Of a stretch of 43,133 bases of DNA, positions 1 to 9,421 are shown one piece after another. Source of the stretch: Hofstenia miamia (lineage: Eukaryota > Xenacoelomorpha > Acoela > Hofsteniidae). Numbering within the stretch: position 1 is the stretch's first letter; each line of letters starts with the position of its first letter. A program made the position numbers and the translations under genes. Location of the stretch: the NCBI GenBank assembly GCA_900660155.1, contig CABFPE010000096.1:1587163-1630295 (forward strand). The letters run 5' to 3'. Below the pieces are notes generated by a model. It saw nothing but the letters and a program-made list of their open reading frames with translations. It ran no database searches and was not told the DNA's origin.

Positions 1-317
1 TATATATAAGCTTAGTAATATTAACTATGTTCGGTTATGGGTATTCGTGCAAAGCGAGAGAGGCTTTTAATACAACGTCAACCCATCAGTAAATACTTTC
101 TTGTGCCGTATCCAGCCGTACATTAAAATGAAATTTTCTTTGGTGCTCTTAAGCAATGTAAACATTTTCAATAAAATTTCGAACTTTATTCAAGTATTTT
201 TAACATTTTATTAAGAATTTGTTTGGAACTATCTAGTTTAGTTTAACGCTTATGGAATGGAAATACGGCTGTTTATTATACAGTTTAGTTAGTTTTAGCC
301 CACTTTGTTGATATTGA
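1..317. other. AT-rich flank of CR1-like LINE
   Basis: No reading frame of note is present. The stretch leads into the first recognisable codons of a LINE ORF1. It may be the 5' untranslated part of that element, but nothing in the sequence proves this. Confidence 0.3.
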
Positions 318-446
318 TGGTGTGCGAAGTGCAATACTAGTGATCTGAAAGAAGACTGGATACAATGCGATATTTGTGATTCATGGTTCCACAACTCATG
401 CTCAGGACTTTCACACGATGATGATCAGGATGATCACACGATTTAA
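318..446 (+). pseudogene. LINE ORF1 fragment with PHD-type zinc finger
   Basis: The frame opens after a stop at 315 and reads CAKCNTSDLKEDW, then QCDICDSWFH and C. This gives a C-x2-C ... C-x2-C-x4-H-x2-C series typical of a PHD finger. The last Cys pair is lost because the frame ends at a TAA at 444-446. PHD fingers are common in ORF1 of CR1-like LINEs, where they probably help assemble the RNA-protein particle. A host PHD gene is less likely because LINE ORF1 and ORF2 pieces follow directly. Confidence 0.7.
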
Positions 447-548
447 AAGAGCTAAGTTACTTTTATTTCTTTGTATTATCTGCTTGGAATGGAGACGAAA
501 ACCAGCTCTTGCCTTGGAAGAGAGCATTAAGTCAGTTATCAAAGAAAA

Positions 549-851
549 GTTACCAACAATGGCTGGCAAGCCGTCACTGAATCGATAAATAAACTTAAAC
601 CTATTATTGAGACAGCAAGCGTTTTACGGTCGGCAAAGGCGGATCCTACCCCTCCGCATCTTCCACACACAGGAATTCGGATTAGTAACTTGAGGGGATC
701 CTCGGCAAAAACTCAAACAGGAAGAATAAAAGAGGAACTGTCAAAAGATGAGGTGGCTATTGAAAAACGTCTATTGAAAGAGCATTATGAGATGATTAAG
801 AACGGAGTTGCTAAAGAAAATTCATATACGAAACCTAAAGGTTTTTGTTGA
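549..851 (+). pseudogene. LINE ORF1 C-terminal remnant
   Basis: This frame is open for about 100 codons and ends at TGA 849-851. It is highly charged, with GIRISNLRGSS followed by a Lys/Glu-rich stretch around RIKEELSKDEVAIEKR that could form a helix. A short open stretch just upstream in another frame (about 500-588, containing ALEESIKSVIKEKLP) looks like the preceding part, so a frameshift lies near 550. Position between the PHD finger and the endonuclease supports ORF1. There is no catalytic motif. Confidence 0.5.
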
Positions 852-885
852 TGGGGCTGAGAAGCAAGTAAAAATATGACTATCG

Positions 886-1400
886 ATGTGTAAAATATTG
901 TTACTTAATGTCAGATCACCCAACGCACCGTATCACCTTGAAACGGACATTCGCACCAATGCAATTGATATATGTTGCTTAACAGAGACGTGGATCAATG
1001 AAACCGTTAGGGATGGGAACGTTACAATTAACGGTCACAATTTAATTCTTCATGACCGTTCACCCCCAAACTCTCTTAAATCAAGTTGTGGGGTGTTTAT
1101 ATTTATATCCACAATTACATCAATTACTCTGTATTGAAAATTCCTGGCTAGCGACAAATTGAAATCCTGTGGTTGCACATACAAGAGGTGAATATGATTA
1201 TTATTCTCACGTATTTTCCACCGGAGTCAATGATGCAATCACAGTTAACCGATCACGTGAACGGTGGAATTGAAGCATTGGTGAGAGAGCTGTCAAATCC
1301 AAAATTCTTTTTTTGCGGAGACTTCAACAATTTTGATGCTGGTGGAGTAATGAAGGAGTTATTACAAGCAAATTACACACTTGGTTATGAGGAAAGATAA
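886..1400 (+). pseudogene. LINE endonuclease (EEP family) remnant
   Basis: Two frames carry an exonuclease-endonuclease-phosphatase domain like those that nick target DNA for LINE insertion. The first (886-1137) contains LLNVRS, then DICCLTETW with the catalytic-type TETW motif, then GHNLILHDR. The second (1173-1400) contains IIILTYFPPES and FFCGDFNNF with the GDFN motif. A frameshift and a stop around 1137-1173 split them. The final SDH motif region is not clear. The match is confident at family level. Confidence 0.8.
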
Positions 1401-1441
1401 AGTGTCTGGATAAGGTCTTCTCGAATTACCATAATTACTTT

Positions 1442-2133
1442 GTGGATTTTAATCTGTTACATACAACAGTAGAAACCGATCACTATGGTGTTATTGCTAA
1501 ATACAAAGGAATAAGTCGAGCGTCGCGGAATATAACATTTAGGGACCAGCGATTTAAATATAAAGAACTGTTTCACAACATTTTACTGATCACAGACCTA
1601 TCAGCCGCATTATTATCTAATGACATTGATGAGGCACTAAAAATACTAACAAAGACATTGGAGTTTGTATACAAGGATATTTGCCATACAAAAACAGTGT
1701 CCATTTCTAACAAGGATCCTCCTTTTGTAACGCAGGTTATTAAATTGTTGCAAAAGCGCAGACAAAAATATCTGGCAAAGAACCAGATGCTGAAGCAGTT
1801 ACCAAGCGTATTAGAGTGCTGATTTCGGAAAACGCAAAAAACAATAATAAACGCGGTTCAAAGAAGATCACGTTAAATATGACTGGAAACCAGAACGCAA
1901 CGGCCAATGATCAATGTATATTTTCCATCGACGAATTGAACGAGTATTATAATTCAATTTCAAGAAATGAGGAAGCAATCGAAACAATAATAATGTACGT
2001 TTCGCAGTTAGACCCTCCTGAAGTGAACTGCCTAGAAGATCAAGTGAACTCCCGTTGGGCCAGAGGAACTTCCGTTTTGGATTTACAAAGAAAATGCCTA
2101 TATCCTAGCACCCGTATACACGCACATTATTAA
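1442..2133 (+). pseudogene. LINE ORF2 linker between endonuclease and RT
   Basis: Two overlapping open stretches (1442-1822 and 1816-2133) join the endonuclease to the RT. The first contains TDHYGVIAKY and RFKYKELFHN, then DIDEALKILTKTLE and KDPPFVTQVIKLLQKRRQKYLAKN, a Lys/Arg-rich segment of the kind found before the RT of CR1 and Jockey elements. Near 2050-2130 the original frame switches: another frame reads GPEELPFWIYKENAY, the usual entry to the RT domain. Confidence 0.65.
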
Positions 2134-2723
2134 TTTATCATTGAAGCAAAGGTTATACCCAGCGGCGTGGAAAATTGCGAAAATACAACCATTGTTAAGA
2201 GTACCTCATCCCGAGGAATTCAAGCATTATAGACATGTCTCAATTACTGTTACTGATATTATGTCACGTAGTGTTGAACGAATTGTTCTTTCGAAATTTT
2301 TTAATGCACACTTTAACAATTTTGTGTCAAAAAAGCAAATTGGGATCAACATCAACTGCTGGGATTAAACTTCTGAATGATATCAGCACTTTTATGCGAT
2401 ATTTTAATGTGCGCTTAATTACGCTTTACATGTCGAAAGCATTTGATGCGGTTTCCCATTCGAGTATTCTCTCTGGTCTACTAAATATTGGGACATGCCT
2501 CAACCTTTTTATCATTAACTGGATCCTTGATTTTCTTCGCAACCGGTGCTATTTTACTTCAACAAACAGCAAGAACTCTGATGTTCTACTTACTAATCAA
2601 GGAGTTCCACAGGGTACAGTAAGTAGACCTCCCTTGTACAGTGTTTCTGTCAATAACATTGATATTCCCAAGGAGTTAGGAGGCACATTGACAATATTTG
2701 CAGATGATAATAGTTGGGCATAG
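2050..2723 (+). pseudogene. LINE reverse transcriptase domain, frameshifted
   Basis: This encoded the RNA-dependent DNA polymerase of the element. Motifs in order are YPAAWKIAKIQPL, FKHYRHVSIT (motif 1 region), LYMSKAFDAVSH (motif A region, with Asp in FDAVSH), NQGVPQGTVS (motif B) and FADDN (motif C catalytic pair). The domain runs through at least two frames, switching near 2340-2390. A normal motif B is followed by GP, but here the sequence reads SRPPL. The copy cannot make an intact enzyme. Confidence 0.85.
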
Positions 2724-2733
2724 TTGGGACTAA

Positions 2734-3091
2734 TGACAATGCGGAAGAAATAATTGCTATTTTACAAAGTGAATTTATGAAACGTAACTTAACAGCTCAA
2801 AATCGAAGGAACTGCTAATATTTTTAAGAGTAGGAAATTTTTCAAGAACCCAGGATAATTTTACATTCCGCCAGTCCTTACATATTGGCTACACGAATGA
2901 AGACATTACGATGCTGTACGACGTTTTATTTGTCAGCAAATTTACGTATGGGTGCTCTGTATGGGGAGGAATATCAAACCAAATGGTGAAAAAAATAGAT
3001 AAAATGCAACAAAAGTCCTTACGATTAGGATTAATTCAAAAATTTACGAGCATTAGAGATTATACAGAAAATATTTGGCAAATTTCTTAAA
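2734..3091 (+). pseudogene. LINE post-RT C-terminal segment
   Basis: After the RT, another frame encodes LYDVLFVSKFTYGCSVWGG, then KKIDKMQQKSLRL. This is the conserved downstream segment (L-x-FSKL-x-YG-x-x-W, then a Q-K-x-x-R motif) of CR1 and Jockey ORF2 proteins. It ends at a stop near 3090. The region between 2740 and 2880 is degraded. Confidence 0.7.
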
Positions 3092-4720
3092 TAACTTGCA
3101 AGTTTCCATAAAATTTAACAAACCTTGAAAAAATTTGGTAAATATTTGTCCGACTTTCCAACTTTTTTCAAATAATATGACGCATTCTTAACAATACGTC
3201 AAACACATTCCAATGTTAAGCCTTTCATCTAGAATCCACCAAATTTTAGTATCTAATAAATTATAAGAGGGTACTTGAAAGAACTGCTTCCACGTTACAC
3301 AAAAATCTGCGCACATTTGGTAAATAGAATCAATACTGTTTCAGTGCATATGTAGTTAATTATGACATATTTTTGTTGAAGAATGTAGACCATGAGGGCA
3401 TCCTCGTTTTTCTCGAAAAAACTACAAGGCTCTACCTAAAAAATACTGTTCCTTCTATCTTATGTGAAATATAAAGAAATTCCTCAATTTTTTGCAAAAA
3501 AATAGCTTAATAAGTGCTATGAAAGCTAAACTAAAATCCTAACTAAAACCATAGATTCCTACCTGAGTTATTTTATTCTCCAGATGTTTGTCGCTGGCCA
3601 CATCAAATATTATATTGCACACAAAGTGCTCAATGAAACTGGCCCTTTGTATGAATTAAAAAAAATCTATACACTGGATCAACTTAAGCTGTTAAGTATA
3701 TTTCAGGTGTTTTGTAAACCCAATGTATTTGTTAGAGGCCCTGTAGAATCATCAAGATTCAATCACACTGCGCCTCAACAGCAATCAAACATAATGGTGC
3801 GGGTTGCCTTAGTCATCATTATTGTAAGATGAGCAAGTACAAGTACATCAGCATTCTGAATGAGAAATTCAGCATGTTTTAAAAAAACTATAAATTTTTA
3901 ATTCAGATACTAAGAACTAGTCGATCTAGGAGATGGGACTTCTGAAATTCTTCCCCATCTGCAAAATTTTTCTTCAACATATTAAATGATGTTCAAAATG
4001 TATTCATAATACTATTAACTTTTATAAATGTTTAAAATTTTAGCATTTTTTGTATCAACTTTATAAGAATTTCTGAAATTTTGAACGCTGTTTAGCAATG
4101 CAAATTAAAAGTAACTCAGTAAAACTAATAGGCTATGTAGAAATGTTTCTTTTTCTTGACAGATTTCAAAAAATAAAAGTCATGAGGAAATTATTCGCAA
4201 TTACTGATCCGGATACCAGACCCACGCGACTGCTAGATAGTGGTATTGGGAACAAAAAAAACAAGACATGGGATAGTATCAGTATGAAACCAGAACTAAA
4301 TTTTCAATTTCAAACTGAGACTGGGAGCAATTTGAATTAATATTTGATATTATTTTTACTTGTTAAACTAAAATATGTCTGTAATACTGTATCTCTATTC
4401 AATATTCTGTTGTGTTAATAATGCATAATTTTAGCACATTTAATATTAGTACAGGGCCACAAATAGATGCATCTATATATAAATATAAGTTAAAAACGCC
4501 AAAGTAGAAAGTTCGACTAGAACATAAGCAAGAACTTTTAAATTCTTATCATAACATGTAGAGAAATGTATGAGGATTCAAAACTTAATCAAATTTAAAA
4601 TGAAAAATATTATGGAAAAATCGAGTTTAAGTGTCTTTGTTACCCCAAAATATAAATTCCATATTATTTAATATAAAATAAATTTAAAGAATTTGTGTTC
4701 AGTCTACATAAATGCTTTCA
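3092..4720. other. AT-rich intergenic stretch, no gene recognised
   Basis: There are two short open stretches (3584-3832 and 4098-4340, both +) with no domain I recognise. The first begins directly after a CAG that could act as a splice acceptor, but no partner exon is evident. The stretch 3050-3160 has loosely repeated TTTGG(C/T)AAAT words. I see no RNA gene or mobile-element end. Confidence 0.3.
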
Positions 4721-4721
4721 C

Positions 4722-5018
4722 TTATAGCATGGAGTTTACAACAAAATTTGAAAGTTTGTAACACTTTTCTGTAATATTTTGTAAATATTTGCATAAGAAA
4801 AAAGCATCTTCTCCGTTCTTTTTCAAGTGGAGACCTTGTCTTCTTAATATCACAGAGTCACTTATCCATTGACGCATATAGTCACACATGTATTTGATAC
4901 AAGTATTACAGTTATTACTACCGGACATGTCAACAAGCCGAGCTTTTAACGTACTAAGCCGAGCTTCTAACGTACCAAGCCGAACTTGAACGCGGCATTG
5001 GATACACAACGAGCCCAA
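4722..5018 (-). CDS. Unrecognised small reading frame with heptad repeats
   Basis: A 98-codon open frame on the minus strand. Near its N-terminus it carries 7-residue repeats (RLGTLEARLSTLKARLV) that come directly from a 21-bp tandem DNA repeat. The heptads could form a short coiled coil. Downstream are Cys residues (CNTCIKYMCD) and a basic segment, but no known domain. No neighbours suggest a role. It may simply be a chance open frame across a minisatellite, so confidence that it is a gene is low. Confidence 0.15.
   Translation of the reverse strand: MGSLCIQCRVQVRLGTLEARLSTLKARLVDMSGSNNCNTCIKYMCDYMRQWISDSVILRRQGLHLKKNGEDAFFLCKYLQNITEKCYKLSNFVVNSML
4935..4992. repeat. 21-bp tandem repeat, about 2.8 units
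   Basis: Units start at 4935, 4956 and 4977. Each begins AAGCCGA(G/A)CTT. The first two differ at two of 21 positions and the third is partial and diverged. Loosely related AACGAGCC words continue to about 5035. Confidence 0.85.
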
Positions 5019-5035
5019 AACGAGCCTTTATTAAG

Positions 5036-5933
5036 CCAAGCAAAATTATAGTTCTGCTTCTTAATTTGTTTATGCAGGTTTTTCTTACTTTTTCATTCAA
5101 TACTCCTTTTATATTATCTTATTTTAAACTGCTTGTAAAATAATAGCAATAGCGATGTAAAAAATTTTAAAGCAAAATTTATCATGTTAAAGACACTCAT
5201 GTGACTATCTCCGGAACTTGCGATCTGTGCGAAAAAGACTTATCGATTGTTCATTTTCCTTTTTTCTTCTATGAAGTTTGTGGTAAATTGTACTTATTGA
5301 GATACATTAAAGATATCAAGAATAGAGAACACTTACATTTGCTCAAATATGGCCAAAGTGAAATGTTGTGAAATATAATGTTAACTGATGAATTTTGCAA
5401 GTTCTCTTGTATATAGCGCTTCGATTTTTTTTGCAAAGTGCCAACAATTTGTCAAAAAATAATTTACGAGATTGCATGCAAGAAACCAAATCTCTATAGC
5501 AATGTTGTAAACTTGATTTAGATATAAGCTAGTTTGTTTCAATGTGACTGTATTGGGAAATAGTAATTTCCGCATTTTATGCACCAATCAGTGTAACTCC
5601 CACATTTATGGTAATTGGTTAAGTGCAAAACCAGATTACGCATCATGAAACCAAATAATTTTCATGATGCCTCTTCTGAAACCAGGGTGCATGTTGATAT
5701 TTGAGTTAGACTATCGAAATAATTTTCGTCCGGCATTGCCAAGATGTTCCGAATTTGACCTAATACTGCAATTCCTATTTCTGTATATCATTCAGCCTGG
5801 TTACGAGTCAACTTGTCCGACAGTCAAGTAAAAAATTCGACGGCTGGAGTTGCTCGGCACTCTTATACAAATCGGGTCGCGGGTAATTCATAATTGTTAG
5901 GGAGGAAGAACACTAACAGATTTAAGGAACAAT
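5036..5933. other. Non-coding stretch, probable 3' flank or UTR of minus-strand LINE
   Basis: No convincing coding sequence. The part from about 5700 to 5933 is GC-richer than its surroundings and directly follows the RT of the minus-strand LINE, so it may be that element's 3' untranslated region. No poly(A) or tail repeat is obvious. Confidence 0.3.
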
Positions 5934-6632
5934 TTAAGATGTCAAACATTTCAATGGAAATTTCCATTTGAGAAAGGTCATTTTGATTTTGAAGACAGGC
6001 ACAGTTAATGTTGCATCATCTGCATATTTAAAAATATTGTTGCAAGGGTAAATGGTCTGTAAGTCATCAACAAAAAGGGAGAATATGATGGGACCTAACA
6101 CTGTCCCTTGAGGTATGCCGCGATTAACTTCTGCATAAGGGGTGCAATCATTGCTGGTAATAACACAGAGTTGTCTTTTATTAAAAAAGTCAACGAGCCA
6201 GTTATAGACAAAATGAGGGAGATCAAGCCTGTGAATCTTGTCGAAAAGGAGACGGTGATTAACTAATCTAAAAGCCTTATGAAAGTCAATTTGGAAGGTT
6301 CGCACAAACTGACAATCAGTTTTGTCAAAATTTTTCATAATTTCATACTGTATTCTGAGCAAGGCAGTTTAAGTAGAGCTGTTCTTTCTGAAAGCAAATT
6401 GATTTCGATTTATTTTTCTTTCACATGAAATGCCAATAAAACGTCTCACGATCAATCTCTCAAAAATGCGAGCAATCACCGGGATGATGGAGATTGGGCG
6501 AAAATCAGAAACTTTCTTTGAGTCTTGAACTTTTGGCAGTGGTTTAACATCGGCATATTTGAGAAACAGAGACACCTCTCCTTCTTCAGGGAGGCATTCA
6601 GAATATCAGTAATAATAGGACTAAGTTCGTTC
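5934..6632 (-). mobile_element. 5'-truncated LINE, reverse transcriptase fragment
   Basis: The minus strand encodes most of an RT domain in two main open stretches (6369-6575 and 5934-6362). Motifs in order are YADVKPLPKV, DFRPISIIPVIARIFERLI, FQIDFHKAF (motif A), NRGIPQGTVLGP (motif B) and KYADDAT (motif C). FRPIS and GIPQGTVLGP are standard in Jockey/CR1-like LINEs. The upstream frame (LSPIITDILNASL) can be followed to about 6630, where it meets gypsy sequence. This is typical of a 5'-truncated insertion. It is closer to consensus than the CR1-like copy at 318-3091 but still carries stops. Confidence 0.85.
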
Positions 6633-7004
6633 TTTCTGTTGATATTAGTTCTACTGCATTAGGTGCTGTGATATCTCAAAATGATCGACCAATTTCATTT
6701 ATCAGTAGAATATTAAATTCTGCTGAAAGAAATTATTCTGCAACACAGAGAATACTTAGCTTTAGTTTGGGAAATAAAATTCTTTGGACATTATCTATAT
6801 GGAGTAGAATTTATTACACAAAGTGACCATAAACCACTACTTGGAATATATAAGAAGAAATTTTCCTTAAGTTCAAGACATGTTCATTATGCAGAAGTTT
6901 CATCTGAGTTAAATTTTACACTAAAGTATGTTCCCAGTAATGAAAATATTGTTGCTGATTTCTTAAGTCGACAAGATCAAAGTTCAAATTTGAAAGAAAA
7001 TTAA
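6631..7004 (+). pseudogene. Gypsy RNase H remnant
   Basis: The frame reads SVDISSTALGAVISQND, then RPISFISRILNSAERNYSATQ. This matches the D-A/S-S-x-x-G-x-G/A-A-V-L-x-Q core and the A-E-x-N-Y-S-x-x-E segment of gypsy RNase H. A frameshift near 6750 leads to LALVWEIKFFGHYLYG, TQSDHKPLLGIY and the tail SNENIVADFLSRQ, which is the usual N-x-x-A-D-x-L-S-R end. It ends at a TAA just after 7000. Confidence 0.8.
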
Positions 7005-7164
7005 CCAAAGTTATTGTGATCAGCAAAATGATTTGGAAATTAAAGAAGTTTTACGATTAAGTAAAGGTATTTCTGGACCTTCTTTTCCTAGAAGATTAGT
7101 ATCTACGTATATCTACAAGATTTTAGTGTTAATGAAAATTGCATTCTCTTATATCATAATAAAG

Positions 7165-8119
7165 TAAAGAAATAGAAGACGAAAAAAAATTGAATACCTA
7201 ATTCAAGATTATCATAATGATGGTCATTTTTCTCAATATAAAGTTCGTGAAGCACTCTTATTGAAATTTTGGTTTCCAAAAATGCGAAAACGTATTTATG
7301 ATATTTGTTCTGTTTACAAATGAAAAACTATAGTAAATTAGAAAGAACAAAAAATTCACTATCTACAAATGACTTGGAACCACTTGAATTTGTTTTATTG
7401 ATTTAGCAGGACCTTTACCTTTAGATTCTACTAAAAAATACGTGCTAACTATGATTGATCATTGTACGAGGTGGTTGGAAACTGCTGCTTTACAAAATAT
7501 TTAAATATTTGTGCTTCACGCTTCAAAAGTAACAAAGGCCTTTTTAAATAATTGGTTATTTCAGTATAGTCCTTCTAAGATTGTTCATTCAGAACAAGGG
7601 AGACAATTTGATCACATATTTTTCAGAATATGCTTAGAAGTATTGATTCTAAAAAAGTCGTACAACAATATACCATCCTGAAGGTAATGCAATTTTATAA
7701 AGAGTACATGGTAATCTTGCAGATAGAATTAGGTGTGCTTCAGGTGGATGGTTGTCTAGTTTAAAGAAATATACATATCAAATATATCGTACGTATCACA
7801 TTGCATTTGGTGGTTTCCCTATGGAATCATTAGTAGGAGGTTACGGCTTACCAATTTTAGATTGGCCTACTACTATATGTAATGAAATGATATAGAGAAT
7901 ATAAATATGAAGAGTATCTTTGTTGGTGATACAGTGTATATTCGCAATTTTAACGTTCGCAATAAATTTCCTCCAAGATTTGATAAAAAAGTCATGACTT
8001 ATTCTTCACCTAATGTGATCATACTAAACTCTGGTAAATCAATAAATATTAAGCATGTCAAAAAGAAAAATCTGAGAATGGAGGAATGTGAGATAATATT
8101 TGATTTAAAGGATATGTAA
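7165..8119 (+). pseudogene. Gypsy integrase remnant
   Basis: Around 7190-7320 a zinc-binding-like segment reads YHNDGHFSQYKVREAL, then FWFPKMRKRIYDIC. The core follows near 7400-7500 with DLAGPLPLDSTKKYVLTMID, which carries the first catalytic Asp. Near 7575 the second motif reads HSEQGRQF, where D-x-G-x-x-F is expected, so the catalytic Asp is Glu here. The last open frame (7907-8119) has GDTVYIRNF and PPRFDKK, typical of the C-terminal DNA-binding part. The copy is not functional. Confidence 0.75.
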
Positions 8120-8770
8120 ACTATTGTAGATTTACCGGTGTATTATAACATAAACTTTAATAAAGTTTAACATTTATTTCACCGTGATCAAATATAACAC
8201 TTACAAAAGTTGGTAGCTTTCAAATAATCTAAATAAGCAAGAAGTAACACATTGAAAAGTAGCTTACTCAGGACAAGTTAAACTTATTGTGTTTGGTTTA
8301 GATTATGCTAGTATTTTGTTGACAAACAGCGAAAATTTTAACATAACTATAACTTTTATATGAAGTATAAAATGATCATAAACGTCAATTAGTATGAAAG
8401 GTCAAGTTGCTTTGTAAGGATTATATAATTTACAAAGGAAATGTATTGTCAGAAATTAGACTCAATTTAGGTCACTAGTTTATATTTAAGCGACGAGCAA
8501 TTTCGGGCATTGTGGAGTACGCTTCGAGTGGGCACGGACACAACACTTTAACCCCCACATGGATGACCACTTAAATCCAATAGCTAAGATAAAGACTCAG
8601 CATTTCAGCATATTTTTCAATAGAATGCTTCTGTGTTAGCTGCACAAATTCATCGATACGACCTTTTTGAATTTACATGGAAATATATCCCTGTAATTCA
8701 ATGTAAGCTTAGAATCAATAGTAAATTGTGAAAATATAAGGTTGTTGTCCATGTTAATGAAATTCCATAT
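8120..8770. other. Flank of gypsy element, possible LTR remnant
   Basis: No coding sequence. It follows the integrase C-terminus and precedes the mariner-like element, so a 3' LTR could have been here. I found no second copy in the window with which to define it. Confidence 0.25.
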
Positions 8771-8771
8771 A

Positions 8772-8801
8772 CAGGGTGTAACAAAAGTAACCAGACGCTT
8801 C
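8772..8801 (+). repeat. Left terminal inverted repeat of mariner-like element
   Basis: 30 bp, identical to the reverse complement of 9217-9246 and flanked outside by TA. Transposase binding sites normally lie in such ends. Confidence 0.95.
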
Positions 8802-8935
8802 ATTTTACGAGAAATCTAACTATTCATAAAATTAAAAAACGAATAATTTATAGTAGAATGCACAGTGTAGTGAATCTAAATCAACTTACTGAGGTTATAA
8901 TGTCCAAAACGACGAATCATAAAAGAAGAAAGTGT

Positions 8936-9195
8936 TCATAGCAAATGTTTCAGATTATGACCATCATGTTCAATGCATTTGTTAATCCGGTCACGAACAG
9001 ACCGGCACAGCTTGTTCACCAAATCTAATGGTATGGCATGAATTTCTTCAGATCGTCCATAGTGCGCATAGTGCGTGGGTTTCTGCCATAAACTTTGTTC
9101 TTTAGTAAGTCTCATAGAAAAAAGTCGGTTACGGTCCGGAGACCACTCTCGCACAAAAAGCGAATAATGGGGCTGAGCTTCATCTTGCTGAACTA
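8936..9195 (-). pseudogene. Mariner-like transposase C-terminal fragment
   Basis: The minus-strand frame begins VVQQDEAQPHYSLFVREW, which holds the QQD-x-A-x-PHY motif with the second catalytic Asp of this DDE transposase family. It ends IPLDLVNKLCRSVRDRINKC, then EHDGHNLKHLL and a stop, the family's usual C-terminus. Between these, a different frame reads DFFL, a stop, then DLLKNKVYGRNP, the expected TPxDFFLWG segment, so the copy is frameshifted. A 9-bp duplication (CGCACTATG twice) lies near 9060-9080. The N-terminal DNA-binding half is deleted. Confidence 0.8.
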
Positions 9196-9216
9196 CAGTT
9201 TTTTGCTATCATTTTG

Positions 9217-9246
9217 GAAGCGTCTGGTTACTTTTGTTACACCCTG
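9217..9246 (-). repeat. Right terminal inverted repeat of mariner-like element
   Basis: 30 bp, a perfect mirror of 8772-8801, followed by TA and then a TA microsatellite. Confidence 0.95.
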
Positions 9247-9248
9247 TA

Positions 9249-9270
9249 TATATATATATATATATATATA
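9249..9270. repeat. (TA)n microsatellite between two transposons
   Basis: A pure TA run between the mariner-like element and the Tc1-like element. The assembly-duplicated copies of this place show different run lengths. Confidence 0.9.
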
Positions 9271-9421
9271 CAAAATAAATTTTGTGATTCAGTTATACAT
9301 AAACAAAGAGGTAAATGTGATATTAAACTAAAGCTAAGTTTATCGCCGATGGTTCTCCGTTGGCTGTCAACCAATAAATTTTCCCGCTGCTCGGAGCACG
9401 TCCGAGTTGAGGTAGCGTCCA

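Larger units (their letters stand above)
318..3091 (+). mobile_element. Decayed CR1-like non-LTR retrotransposon
   Basis: Pieces of a two-ORF LINE lie in the expected order on the + strand. They are a PHD-type zinc finger and charged tail (ORF1), an apurinic-type endonuclease with a GDFN motif, a reverse transcriptase with GVPQGTV and FADD motifs, and the post-RT segment. Frames switch at least six times and several stops interrupt, so the copy is inactive. The combination of a PHD-type ORF1 with this endonuclease and RT is known from CR1/L2-type LINEs of invertebrates. The clade is inferred from motif style. I see neither a 3' tail repeat nor a target-site duplication. Confidence 0.85.
6631..8119 (+). 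mobile_element. Decayed Ty3/gypsy retrotransposon (RNase H to integrase)
   Basis: The + strand carries the second half of a gypsy pol gene in the usual order: RNase H, linker, integrase zinc-binding region, integrase core and C-terminal domain. Many stops and frameshifts are present. The RT and protease expected upstream are missing, because a minus-strand LINE occupies 5934-6632. I could not define long terminal repeats. The tRNA primer site and polypurine tract are also not identified. Confidence 0.8.
8772..9246 (-). mobile_element. Short mariner-like element with perfect 30-bp TIRs
   Basis: The element starts CAGGGTGTAACAAAAG at 8772-8801 and ends with the exact reverse complement at 9217-9246. 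TA lies directly outside on both sides (8770-8771 and 9247-9248), the duplicated target of Tc1/mariner transposons. It is only 475 bp, so it is an internally deleted, non-autonomous copy that keeps the 3' part of the transposase on the minus strand. Perfect TIRs suggest fairly recent mobility. The right end abuts a (TA)n tract. Confidence 0.92.

Noticed and set aside
3584..4340. Two open stretches (3584-3832 and 4098-4340) as exons of a host gene
   Set aside because: Neither contains a domain I recognise, the splice signals are weak, and lengths of this order occur by chance in the window.
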